A stretch of 64,000 nucleotides of DNA from Haemaphysalis longicornis (lineage: Eukaryota > Arthropoda > Arachnida > Ixodida > Ixodidae), in contig CM023448.1 in NCBI GenBank assembly GCA_013339765.2, forward strand, positions 111,625,508-111,689,507. The letters are read 5' to 3'. A model generated the notes under the pieces. The model did no database searches. It saw nothing but the letters and a program-made list of their open reading frames with translations, and had not been told where the DNA came from. Made by a program: the position numbers and the translations under genes. Shown here piece by piece: positions 35,131-45,505 of this stretch (position 1 is its first letter; every line of letters begins with the position of its first letter).

Positions 35131-35445
35131 TTTTATTAGCGCTGGAGTTTTTGTTGTTGTTGTTGTTGTTGTTGTTTTCCTTTATGTGCGCGGTAGCACT
35201 TGACGACAGCGCTGGAGGGGTTCTTTTTTTTTTTTTTTTTTCGCTAAAGCCACTGCGCGAACCGGGGACTCGGAGGTAGCCGGAAGGCACGCGCTCACGG
35301 GCGCTCGCGATTTTCTCGCTCCTCGGAGTTTATGCCAGCATTTTTTTATATTTTTTGCTAAAGTCGCAGCACGTGCCGAGGACGCTCGGCGGTCGCCGCG
35401 AGGCCCGCGCTGACCAGCACTTGGCATATTCTTGGTATTTTTTCC
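35131..35445. repeat. (GTT)n, poly(T) and a diverged tandem pair
   Basis: (TTG)n runs at 35151-35177 and T20-type tracts at 35222-35241. Two similar segments start TTTCGCTAAAGCC at about 35239 and TTTTGCTAAAGTC at about 35353, each followed by GC-rich GAGGACTCGG-like sequence, period about 115 bp. Confidence 0.6.
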
Positions 35446-35964
35446 TGCAAACGTGAACTTACGACCAGTAACGACAGCTACGCTGTTAAAACATGTTTAG
35501 GCTCTTGTAGTTCAATGTTTGTCGTTTACAAACAAAAGTAAACCTAGCAGCAATATGATGTGAGCCGAGGCGATTTATTATGCAGCGACACCAAAGGCAC
35601 ATTGCGGGATCATTGTAGTAACGCGCTCTTTTCTGCGCTTCTACTTTAAGTTCTCTCTGATGTACAATTGTTATGTTACGGGTTGCTTTTATGGTGGCGA
35701 AATTTGAGATTGCTATAGTGCGCTTTCTTTCGACATTGTGTGCAGAGTAAACATCGTGTTCCGAGCTGTGTTTGTAGTGGTGCTTGGGGCTGTTTGCCTG
35801 GTTTGTGTGAACAGTGCGTGGACATTGAGGACGTTCTTGTCCTTGTTCAGCTTTACATAAAATGCCAAACTTTCGAGTAGCTTTTTTTTTTCACTTAACA
35901 ACAAACAACAACAATAAAAGTCAAGAAGGTGGTTTTAGTTTCGGGCGATGCCTTATTGTATTAG

Positions 35965-36145
35965 TACTTGATTCCGGGCTAGTTGGTCCACTTTAAACAA
36001 GTAAAGTTGGCGCGGAACGTATACGGCACACAAACTAGAAAATGGACGGGGTTCCGGCTACTTAAACTCAGTTGAAGTAGCGCCTGCACGGTCCAATTTA
36101 TAGCTTGGGGGCTGAACGTTCCGCGCTAACTTAACTTGTTTAGGG
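35965..36145. mobile_element. Foldback element with TAGTTGGT head
   Basis: GGGCTAGTTGGT at 35976-35987 precedes inverted 25 bp arms 35995-36019 and 36117-36141. They share AAACAAGT, AAGTT and GCGCGGAACG with two mismatches around a spacer of about 97 bp. Confidence 0.65.
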
Positions 36146-36664
36146 CACCTGCTCGCTCGGCAAGATCATCGTATGGCCCCTGTACAAAAACTGTGTGCAT
36201 GACCACCTTTATCGTGCCTTCGTTATGATCAACTGAAGTCTGTATAATCCACGCTAATAACTACTGCAGAAACCTGAAGCAAAGCGCGGAATCGGCAGAC
36301 CGGCGCAAGTGTTGTACTAGACTCCTGGGGAATATTCCTCGGCGATATTCGTTGTGTAAAGCGCTGGGATGGCCACCACCGAACTTGCGCAGCAGCCCCA
36401 ACGCCTTTCGCCCACCATCACGGCAAGGCTACGCGTGGCTCCCATTTTACAGCATAGGTGCCCTACCTACAACTGAGGCAGGCGGGAGGCGCGAGTCCGC
36501 TACCTAAACAAGAAATATGTGGCCGACTCTCGGGTTCTCTATAAGGGCGTTGCCCACGACATCACATCATAACGCTCCACTCCTGTCGCTCTAAACTCCG
36601 CAGGGAAGATGGCATCTGCGGCAGCCAAAAACACGGAATGAAAGAACAGGACCTGCTGAGTCTA
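36146..36664. other. Unassigned stretch upstream of a LINE
   Basis: May include decayed LINE sequence, but no frame is recognisable before about 36665. Confidence 0.4.
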
Positions 36665-37489
36665 GTTCAAGATTTCGTCATTAAACGAAGTACGTACGTC
36701 GGCCCCCTACGCCAGCCTCCCGGCCACAGAAAGGCGGAAGATCGACACCATAATACGAAAGGCCTTTATACAAGCCCTCGGACTTCCAACGAGCACTTGT
36801 ACGTCTCGCTTGATGGCGCTAGCGGTGCAGAATACCATAGAAGAGCTAACAGAGACGCATCTGAACGCCCAGAAAGAGCGACTATACTACCCTGACGGGC
36901 CGGTAAATACTTATGAATCTGATGAATCTGGGATACGCCCCTTTAATGGAAATGGAGACTGCCGAAGACATCTACCACTGGGAATTAGGTGGAAGCTGAA
37001 AATTGCCCCACTGCCAAGAAATATGAACCCTCAGCACCATGAAGGCAGAAGAACAATCAAGGCACAAACCCTTGAAACGCTGTATACTGTGCCTCAAAAA
37101 CAACATATTTACAGACGCAGCGGACTACGCCCGTGCAAATACCAAAACAGCGGTTGTCGCCAACCCCGCTGGTCTTATTACAAGTATCATCTTTCGACAG
37201 GCTGCCATCCTCGAAGCGAAAGAAGCGGCGCTCGCACTAGCCATAGCCTAGACCCAAGCCAAGATCATTATCGCAGACTCGCAAGCGGCGTGTCGAAAGT
37301 ACATAGCCGGAAGGATTTCCGCAAAAGCCCTACGACTCCTGGCCCAAAACCCTCCCGAAATAACAATCAAAATCATTTGGACGCCTGCCCACTGATCCCT
37401 TTCGCGGCAATGCAGCGGCTCACGCTCACGCCCGAGATCTTGCTCGCCGGGCACCGAAAGACGACGACGAGAGGACCAGACACTCACTT
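36665..37489 (+). pseudogene. LINE ORF2 relic: post-RT region and RNase H
   Basis: The first frame reads PYASLPATERRKIDT, KAFIQALGLPTSTC, MALAVQNTIEELTE and APLPRNMNPQHHEGRR, the segment between RT and RNase H. After a frameshift near 37060 comes RNase H: IFTDAADYARANTK, EAKEAALALA, a TAG at 37249, then IIIADSQAACRKYIAG and IKIIWTPAH followed by TGA. A further shift gives GNAAAHAHARDLARRAP. The acidic positions D, E and D are visible, but two stops and at least two shifts make it dead. Homology ends abruptly near 37489. Confidence 0.88.
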
Positions 37490-38130
37490 TTGAATTCAAT
37501 TTTGAATTCACTGTTGAATTCCAATGGCAGATCCGGAGCACTTTCGGAGCAACTTTTCTGCTCTGTCTGGAGCAGACGCGTTCCAATGGCAGATCGGAAG
37601 CGCCGTCGCAGCCGAGATCGCTCCGTGGAGCAAGAAAAGTTGCCCCGCCGAAATCGGCGGAGTCGGCCGGAACTCACTAGGACGCTTACTTTCGCCGCGT
37701 GACGTCGCCAACGTCGCCGCCGTCTGCACTAGCTTCCGGCCAGTGTTCGCCTCCTTTGCCTCCTCCAGCTGTGCAGCGCTAGATGAACGCGCCGCGGGAA
37801 CCAGACGATTTCGGGAAGGCGCGACGCAAAGGATGCTGGGGGTTTCCTGTTCCCGTCACGGTTGGGCTCGTTGCTCCGGCCGGAGCGGCTGCGTTCCAAA
37901 GGCAGCTTCGGAGGGGAGGTTTCCGTTTGAACCCACTCCCATTTCATCCTTCCCGCTTGTTCCCTCCCGTTTCAACCCGGCGCAAAACGACCTTCCCTTT
38001 TCACCCTTTCCCATTTCCCGTGTTCCCATTTGAACCCGTTCCCATTTGAACCTTCTCGTTTATTCCCTGCCGCTTCAACCCGGTACAAAACGCCCTTCCC
38101 GTTTCGTATTTTCCCATTTAGCCCCTTCCC
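37490..38130 (+). repeat. Left terminal repeat region of the composite element
   Basis: TTGAATTC occurs three times (37490, 37502, 37514). TTCCAATGGCAGATC-like blocks occur at 37519, 37582 and, altered, 37892. From 37920 to 38130 imperfect units such as CCCATTTGAACCCGTT and AAAACGCCCTTCCCG alternate. GC-rich frames here are chance. Confidence 0.65.
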
Positions 38131-38823
38131 GCAATAACGAACCCAGTTTCGACTCGGGTGAATCGGGCCGAGGCGTGCGATTTTCGAAATTATACTTACG
38201 TCCGACTGTATTTTAACCTCATTAGAAAAATAACGGTAGCCACGTAACTCAACCTCACGGAAACGACGAACTGAAAACTAATGGGCACTTGAATAGACCC
38301 CATGCTTTCTTCGCATACTACTCAGGGTTCCCCTACGGGAAGATGATGTAATTTTTTTTACAGATAGAGGTAGCTTACTTTTCATTACCTGTGAGTGCTT
38401 GCCGAGTGCACCCCAACCCATTCCTATTCTGCGCCGGATTTCTTCCTAGTGATTGGGATCAGCAAGTACGGCTCTTTATACACTTTCTGGTCATCGTATG
38501 TTTCCGGCGTGGCAGCTTTTGTGAACTTTTAAACTTAAAGCAAACCAAAATTAAAATTAAAAGTAAAGCAACTTCTCAACTTTAAAGATGCCTAGTAGCT
38601 GACTTTTTTCAACACATAGTTGGTGCGAAAAAACGCCTTAGCCCGTTGAGCCGACGTTCATCGTAAATGCTTCATCAAGAAGCGACGGCGGTCGTTTATT
38701 TTGAAGCGCCTTTTCACGCTGCATCGCCACTGAGCAGGATGATTGTTGAAAGGCATCATATCTAGCTGCAATCAGCCTACTGCGCGTTGGCTCCCGAATG
38801 TACTAGATAACAGGATGCTCAGT
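38131..38823. other. Unassigned stretch
   Basis: No supportable feature. Confidence 0.45.
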
Positions 38824-38914
38824 GGCGACCACGGCCGGATTCGACTTTCCTCCGGCCGTGGTGGCGACCATAGAGTTTCTTACAATACTTACTAATAAAC
38901 TCTATGGTGGCGAC
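38824..38914. mobile_element. Double-hairpin MITE remnant
   Basis: Hairpin 1 pairs CCACGGCCGGA (38829-38839) with TCCGGCCGTGG (38851-38861). Hairpin 2 pairs ACCATAGAGTTT (38867-38878) with AAACTCTATGGT (38897-38908). GGCGAC occurs three times (38824, 38863, 38909), separating the hairpins like repeated target sites. This suggests one small element inserted beside another. Confidence 0.65.
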
Positions 38915-39084
38915 AGACAATAAAAAGACATCCCCCTCGCGAGGGGCACGATCAAATGCACAGCATTTCCGAGGGGGTGCGCCGACAAGTCGTATCTCTC
39001 GATCGCGGGACCCGTGTGGCGCTTTCGAAACAAACCAGAAATGAGTGAAGGATATAAGGCGCGTTCGGTGCATCGAAATCTGTG

Positions 39085-39175
39085 TCGGTTTCGTGGCTCA
39101 GTCGGTAGTGCGCCGGGCACCTTGCGTTCCGCCCGCGGCGTCATGGGTTCGAAACCAGGCGCCGGAAACTGTTAT
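39085..39175 (+). other. tRNA-like sequence (SINE head or tRNA pseudogene)
   Basis: GTGGCTCAGTCGGTAGTGCG (39097-39116) is a good D-arm/A box and TGGGTTCGAAACC (39143-39155) a good B box, about 32 bp apart. The acceptor and T stems do not pair well and no clear anticodon arm is seen. No SINE body matching the other family follows. Confidence 0.45.
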
Positions 39176-39539
39176 TTCCTTTATAGTGTAGTGGCCTGGC
39201 TGCGGACTACGACAAGGCACGCCAACGCCGAGTGACATTGTGAGTTACTAAAATGCCATGCATTTAAAAAAAAACGTTACAGCTGTTAACCTGCAACCTT
39301 TTCTCAACGATCCGTTTTACGACACGCGGCGCCAATTAAAAAACAACTCGTAGGTTGCTGCGTTATGTTCGACCCCGTACAGCGTTGGTGAATTACGTAC
39401 AGCTGAAACCACACCCTTCCGTCTGCTTCTGCGTTGGTCGCGCGGTCTGGAACGTGTTGCTCGCATGCGTACTCCGCGGCAGCGGTGATAGCTCCAGCCC
39501 CTACAGTTGCATACGAATGCACATGCACTTATATGCAAC

Positions 39540-39600
39540 ACGCCCATCTTCCCGCGAGGGAACCCTGGTGTGATGCGACGTATCGGGGGGTTCTTCGGAG
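39540..39600 (+). repeat. Short module shared with 2080-2150
   Basis: GCGAGGGAACCCTGGTGTGA and a GGGGGGTTC block in the same order as at 2098-2140. Probably fragments of one repeat family. Confidence 0.55.
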
Positions 39601-39760
39601 TGACGCTGGTATTGCATTGTGTCACACCACTCGCTGAAGGGACCGTCGCTTCCATCACGTCACCATCTGAAGATCAAGCACGCAGTCGTCTAGCAAAGTG
39701 ACGCGAAGTCGAACGAGAGCGAGCGCTGACTGAACCGCCGCAGTGCGATACCCGCTTTAT

Positions 39761-39811
39761 TGGCGGTGACATGGAGGAAAGAATACTTTTCTTTCCTCCA
39801 TGGGCGGTGAG
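39761..39811. mobile_element. Short hairpin MITE
   Basis: ATGGAGGAAAG (39771-39781) pairs with CTTTCCTCCAT (39791-39801). The flanks GGCGGTGA (39762-39769) and GGCGGTGA (39803-39810) are direct repeats and could be target duplications. Confidence 0.6.
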
Positions 39812-40889
39812 ATCTTTCAGTGGCGCCCCCTGGCTCTGACGTTGGCTTAGGGATTCGCGCCGCTGTCGTCTGCTACACTCCGCTTGTGAGGGGCAACAGT
39901 GCCCGGGCTAGAAATCGCCCGCTTCGTTGGTATAGTGCGTTAAAAAGCGCATTTCTAGCGACTCAGTTATTTTGCCAGCTTCTGACGCATCTGAATAATT
40001 TGAAGCTGTATCCCCCACAAGTTTGCAACACACGAAGAGATAGAGAAGAACTCTCTTCAGAGTATCGGTCAGAAGATCGTGTGTAACTCGTCCTTTTTGC
40101 TTACTCGCGAGGATCAGCGATCAGAGCTTCTCAATAAATATTCAAAATGCGTAGGCTTCCCTGCAGTATTTCTGAGATGCTCCTATGAAGACTCAACAGT
40201 CTAATACTACGTACCAAGCAGCGGCCTCTACACGTTCAACGCACAGCAGGAAATAAAGCGGCTTTCTTGTGTTTCTTTCGTTGTTGTCTTGTAACGGATT
40301 AATGTTTCTTGCTTTTTTTTCTGCCCAACGCATTAATTTTTCTGCACCGTGACCAACTTCTTATTAGGAGGTTTCGGGATGTTTGGGAGCCTCACAAAGG
40401 TCGTGTGGATATTTCCTTCATTTTGTATGGCATACATTCCCTTCTTCACAAATTGGCTTTCATTACGGCTGCGTGCAAGAAGGTGCATATCCGAAGGTGC
40501 TTTGTTTAGCCTATTCACATGCAAATACAATGAGAAGTTTGTGCTACGCAACCGCGATCCACAGTACGCAACAACGGACCATGTTGTGCTAGCAACAACG
40601 TGGTCCACAGTACTCGAGGGCGGTTTTTGTGCTCCGAATTTCTATCGTAATTATATCGTTATCATAAAGAACTGACTCTCAACTCGAACAATGATGACAT
40701 GATTACGGTGTTGAAGGCATGATATACTCGCTAACTAATGTAATAAATGGTATACCTGCATATATTACGAGACTCGAAACCGCAGAAGAATTCAAAGTAG
40801 CTCTTTATTGCTTTTCAACCCTTCCAGGCACGAAGAACAAATCCTAATCTACTCGGGATGGCGTTCTATGATTTGAAGAAAATTACTTT
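39812..40889. other. Unassigned stretch
   Basis: No supportable gene. Frames up to 108 codons (40349-40675) show no recognisable domain. Confidence 0.45.
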
Positions 40890-40960
40890 TACTCTCTTCT
40901 CCTGGACTGAAGACCCGGCCCACTAACCAGATCGATTTAATTGTTAAAAAAAGTTTTCCC
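40890..40960 (+). mobile_element. LINE 3' end relic
   Basis: TCCTGGACTGAAGACC, CGGCCCACTAACCAG and a TTAAAAAAAGTTTTC end follow the order of the LINE end at 45247-45305. No coding is left. Confidence 0.55.
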
Positions 40961-41160
40961 CTCCTCCCCTTGCTCCTCCTCGTCCTCTTGAGTGCAGTTT
41001 TCCTATAACGCAAATCCGAATATCGGGAAGTGGCTGCGCAAAATGTTCCGAAATATCCCTCCAGGTCTTAATAAGCATATATGTGTTACTATAAATTTAA
41101 CGAAGACGTGACTCGTTTTGCTCAATAAACCTCCATACTGGTTAGATGCCTGGTATAGAA

Positions 41161-41322
41161 TCAGCACGCGCGTATATATACACTGGGTTATTTGGAACTC
41201 AACATACAGTTTTGCAGTCTATAGTGCATGTCGGCAAACTTCAGCACGCGCGTATATATACACTGGGTTATTTGGAACTCAACATACAGTTTTTTGCAGT
41301 CTATAGTGCATGTCGGCAAACT
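41161..41322 (+). repeat. Recent tandem duplication, two 80-82 bp units
   Basis: Units 41161-41240 and 41241-41322 are identical apart from two extra T in a T run of the second. Each starts TCAGCACGCGCGTATATATA. The near identity means a recent duplication or an assembly artefact. Confidence 0.95.
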
Positions 41323-42194
41323 TTCATGCCTTGACAACGTAAAGTGATGTGACAAAACGCGTTCGAGCGTTCGGCAAGGTTGCAAAAACGGTTTTACCTT
41401 ACATATGATTACCCGGGAATCGTGATGCCTTCTACCAAGCCGACAGCCCTGAAAGGGACACTGAAGTGAATTTGTCAAGCTCCCGTTTTTGCTTGCACTG
41501 CGTAGACTGGCTCAAATTAGCACACTTTTCATCGTTTATTCGGTTGACAAATCGGTAATTATTTTACAAAGCGCGAAAGAAGAAAAACTACCATGCGCGG
41601 TTTGCGGCGGCCGCACCAACTAAAGCTGTGACGTTAGGAGGAGCGGGCACCGTGATTGGACGATGCCCAAAGTAAGCAACCAAACAAGTTTCGGTTTCGG
41701 TTTCGGTTCTGTAAAACACAACCGTTGGCGCTGTTGGATGGGCATTCTCAATAACTCAGTAATCATCGTACCGCGCTTCTGCCATGTTGTCAGCTGTAAA
41801 AATGCATAAAGATAAGCCTCCTAGGACGGATTGGAATCGTAGCATTCACTAGCCGAAACCTACGCAGTGCATGAACGCCCTCCGCGTACCCGCAGACGCC
41901 CAAATGTGATGCGCTTTTCCCCCATATTTGGAGCTTGCCTCCCTCATGCCTGTGTCGTAAAAAGCGTGTTCGCACCAGGCCAAGGGTCTGTTCATTCTGG
42001 CCTGTGCCCACTGCCTGCAAGCAGTCGGTGCTTATGGCAACAGCACGCCAACGAGAACTCGCTAGCCCGCCAGTGCCAGCCTGCGCGCGTTTTGTGAACT
42101 AGTTCGTGGAGCCATGAACGTTGCGGCCCAAAAAAAGGTGAACTCAATATAGAAAACATCGGTGGAAAACGAAAAAGTTAACTTAAAAAAAAAA
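41323..42194. other. Unassigned stretch
   Basis: A short GGTTTC repeat (TTTCGGTTTCGGTTTCGGTT, 41690-41709) is the only structure noted. Confidence 0.45.
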
Positions 42195-42290
42195 GCACGT
42201 ACCCGCGGGGATTCGAACTCCTGACTTGCAAAATACTTGCGGTGGCATATCCAGCGCCTCAAACAACTCGGCCACGGAGCGGGCTACGCT
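42195..42290 (-). other. tRNA-Ser/Leu-like sequence, probably SINE or pseudogene
   Basis: On the minus strand: CCGTGGCCGAGTTGTTTGAG (D-arm/A box), then GCGCTGG, a long middle, and AGGAGTTCGAATCCCC (B box). A TTTTTTTTTT run (complement of 42185-42194), a Pol III terminator, follows. The long spacing suits a type II tRNA. T-stem mismatches and a poor anticodon arm argue against a working gene. Confidence 0.5.
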
Positions 42291-43519
42291 GGCCGTGGTA
42301 ATATAGGGTATATATTGTACCACCAGTTTACACTTTTATTTAGTTTGGCATTTCAAGCAGCTTAGGTGACTATTGTTGTATTCCGCTCGTGCAGTAAGCG
42401 TCGCCCGAGTTTTCCACAATAGCTCACGTCTAGCAATTGCATTTCGTAGACGGAAAAGCATTCGCAGATGCGTAGTCGTGCTGCTGACCGCTGTGCTTGT
42501 TCGCCCAGCGCAAAAAAGTGCTTCCCGCACCCTAGTTTTCCGCTGTACGGTAAAAATATCAGTTGATTTTATTTCCTTAGTACCTATATTGACTTCGCTG
42601 ACTCTTCTCCCGCCTTCAAGAGGCCTTATATTTTCCTACTGGCATACCAGTCAGCGAAGCGTCGCATGTGCGCTTGTGCAGCGCTTGTGTGAAGCGACCT
42701 TGACTTGGAGCTAGATACAGTGTACAAACTAACCAAGTAAAGAAAGGCCAAATTCTACCATTCACAAACGTGTCCTGGCTTCGTTTCAACTGAGCGAACG
42801 AATTGCGACGACCCGTCGGCGGCCGGCGGACGAAACGCTGGGCCGACTGACTCCGTCTGAAGGCCGGGGAGCCGTGCAGTAGCGCAGCCAATTGCCAGCT
42901 TATCCCCTCCTGACGTCACACGAAAACGCCGCAGAAAATGGGCGAGCGTAAAGAGAGGAGGACAGCATTTTCGAATTAATTTTTCTACTAAATAAGATCG
43001 CGTAAACGCGCCCAGGGTGGTCGAAACATGGCCTGGGGACTCCGGACTACAATTTGCGCAAGTAATCCCGCAATGTTTACATATCACTTCAGTGTCCCTT
43101 GAAGGCCTAGAATTTGTTTTGGTCTTCCATTTTCGCTGTTGTCGGTTATTAGCAGCTGACTGTTCCTTTTGTTCGAATGCTTACATGAGAAGGTGACGCC
43201 TAGCTCCGACTCTTCGCGCTACGCACAGTACCGGCTTCGCAAGGAATGGGGTGTCGCCGGCAATGTTTCTCCCGTAGCGGTATCCAAAACTATACTTTAT
43301 TTGACACCATGAGCTAGTGTATGTGATTTTAAGCCTATTATTATGATAAAAAGTTACCCAGACGCCAATTCTGGTGCGGACAAGCATCAGATGTTGACCG
43401 AGCGCAAAGAAACAGCAGGGAGAGCGATCCTGAGTGAAGCAGACGACAAATGCGAGAATCCCTAAGCTGACGTCACGGAGGCGCGCTTCGCAGCGCCGCC
43501 TGTGTTCGCGCTCACCGCC
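42291..43519. other. Unassigned stretch
   Basis: No supportable gene. Confidence 0.45.
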
Positions 43520-43785
43520 AATATTCACAGCGCCTCAAGGAGAGGAGACAACGGAGGAGAGTCGCGCATGCGCACACTTGCGCGACGGGAGCGGAGCGAA
43601 GCGAGCGAAGCGCGCGCACACAGCTGTTGTTTATGATAACGAGACGGAGTGAGAGCGTTGCGCGCACACCTGTCGGAGAGAAGACGGGAGGAGAGTCGCG
43701 AATGCGCAGCTGGCGTGCGGACGCCGGACTACGCCGACTCAGGAGGGACATGCCTCAGAGCAAGAGATGCGTCGCATCTAAAAAG
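43520..43785 (+). repeat. GC/GAGA-rich interspersed module, copy 2
   Basis: GGAGAGGAGACAACGGAGGA, repeated GAGAGTCGCG and ATGCGCA motifs, and the end CAAGAGATGCGTCGCATCTA, as in 2190-2610. Contains the GCGAAGCGAGCGAAGCG mini-repeat at 43604-43620. Looks promoter-like in composition, but no gene follows. Confidence 0.5.
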
Positions 43786-44699
43786 AAAGGACGATAATTA
43801 ACAAAATAGAACATTTCCGCGGTCGCAGTGCCAGTTTGTAGCGTCCGGACCTCTTGTCGAAAATGAAGTTGGGTGTTTTAACAAATGCAACTATTAATTT
43901 ATTACGGGTAGTACAGGGCCACTGTTTTACTTCCACGCAGGAAAAAGATCTCGCGAAATATAATTACCAGATCTAGCAAACTACAGAAAAAAAGGTATTT
44001 TATGAACGCGGTAACTGTTATGGACCAAGCCAGTGGTACGGTCAATTTTAATGTGTGGCCAAGGGTCACTTTATATGCACATATCTGTAAAAGAATGGCC
44101 ATTGAAGTCTAAAGCTGAAATTTTGGCTTGGAGGAAATGGTTCGCACAAATTTTTCATCCACGCGTTAAGAACACCCCAAGCTGTATTCTCTTGCGTGTA
44201 CCTTTTACGGATAATACATAGGCGGGCACGCAGTACACGGAAAAGCAAAAGCAAACATTTAGGTAGTTAACCGTTCATAATAGAGAGTTTTAGCATATCG
44301 TTACCGTGTTTGCGTCACATTTACAGTGTTACCAGTTAGCACACCGTTTGCGGTTTGCGTATTCCGGCCGCCGCGGCACAAGTAGCGACATCTGATGAAT
44401 TAGTTTCAAAGCAAATCATGCATAATTTTGTTGCTGTAGTTCACAATAACTGTAGTTGTTTTGAGAATACTGTAGCCATCGCCTGTAGAGCTTTAAAAAG
44501 AAACCGTGTCGGTGGCGCCATCTACCGAGTAGAGTTAGAGTCAAGGTGAAATAGAATTTGCCCCCGCGCTAAGTAATTAGGCAAGAAATTAGTAAAATAT
44601 GTTGTAGTACTTACTCAATAACCTACACTACCTTGCCCAGCGCAATTTTGGAGGCTAAAAGCGCACTTCGAGCTAAGAAAGTTATCTGAACTATTTGAG
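43786..44699. other. Unassigned stretch
   Basis: No supportable feature. Confidence 0.45.
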
Positions 44700-44900
44700 G
44701 CGGGCGTTTTGGGAGCGGGTTGAAACGGGAAGGGTGTTTTGGGAACGGGTTGAAATAGAAAGCGGTCAAGCGGGAAGGGCGTTTTGGGAACGGGCGCACA
44801 CGGGACGGGCCAAACGGGAAGGGCGTTTCGGGAATGGGTTCAAGCAGGACGGGTTCAAACGGTAATGGTGACCGGAGCGATCTGCCATTGGAATTCAACA
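44700..44900 (-). repeat. Right terminal repeat region of the composite element
   Basis: Four or more imperfect units of GGGAAGGGCGTTTTGGGAACG (here cited in part), complementary in type to the array at 37920-38130, end in the 20 bp inverted repeat at 44879-44898. Confidence 0.65.
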
Positions 44901-45256
44901 TTATTACATACAACATCACCCCACACTCCATGCTCACATGACGCACCTTCCCGCCACCGGCAGAAAAGTTAACAAAAGAACAAGAAGTCCCCATCCGACA
45001 ACTCCAAACAAACACATGCATGTGTAACAAACAGATTCAGCCCACATTACACGACCCCCTGTGCAGGCACTGCGGCAGCCCAGCAACGCTCTACCATATG
45101 CTTTGGGCATGCCCTTTAAACCCAGACCTTGCACCAATTCCTAATCCTACCTACAAGCAGTGGGAGAGTAAACTTGCTAGCTCGCACCTAACTAAGCCGC
45201 TTTGGCTGGCTGAAAAAGCGAATACGGCAGGCCGCACCAACGGAGTCCTGGACTGA
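44901..45256 (+). pseudogene. LINE ORF2 C-terminus, right-hand part of a split LINE
   Basis: The frame reads ITYNITPHSMLT, a TGA, RTFPPP, EKLTKEQEVPIRQLQTNT, then the zinc knuckle LCRHCGSPATLYHMLWAC, and ends at TGA 45254. This is what normally follows the RNase H end seen at 37489, so the two pieces look like one insertion split in two. Only one in-frame stop is visible here. Confidence 0.85.
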
Positions 45257-45365
45257 GGACCCCGCCCACTTACCAGCTCGATAACACTGTTAAATAAAGT
45301 TTTCTCAATAACCCCACAGGGCCTCAGGCCTATTTCCAAACAAAGTCGTTCATTCATTCATTCTC
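45257..45365 (+). mobile_element. LINE 3' UTR and (ATTC)n tail
   Basis: Short UTR with AATAAAG at 45294, then CAGGGCCTCAGGCC and a terminal CATTCATTCATTC (45350-45363). Confidence 0.75.
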
Positions 45366-45414
45366 TTCCTCCAAGCTTCGCAGGGAATGGTTTTAATTCT
45401 TCTACACTTCACCT

Positions 45415-45505
45415 ACGATCATCACCATAGCCGGAGAAAGTTGGCTTTCCTGCAGTGCGTTCTTGCGTACGCACATCATGAGTGAGAAGTCCCTTTAAAA
45501 CTAGG
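45415..45505 (+). repeat. Module shared with 1262-1350
   Basis: GAAAGTTGGCTTTCCTGCAG (45434-45453) and GTGAGAAG near 45482 match the earlier copy in order and spacing. Confidence 0.5.

Larger units (their letters stand above)
37490..44900. mobile_element. Putative 7.4 kb composite (foldback-like) insertion in a LINE
   Basis: It starts where the LINE frame breaks and ends where the next LINE segment resumes. A 20 bp perfect inverted repeat, TTGAATTCCAATGGCAGATC at 37514-37533 and its complement at 44879-44898, marks the ends. Inside each end is a minisatellite with units like CGTTCCCAAAACGCCCTT, in opposite orientation (37920-38130 and 44700-44875). No transposase was recognised. The interior holds MITE hairpins, tRNA-like sequences and GC-rich DNA. 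Design recalls Drosophila FB elements. Target duplication unclear. Confidence 0.5.

Noticed and set aside
37524..38033. 169-codon GC-rich frame
   Set aside because: Lies in the terminal repeat region of the composite element and partly translates minisatellite units.
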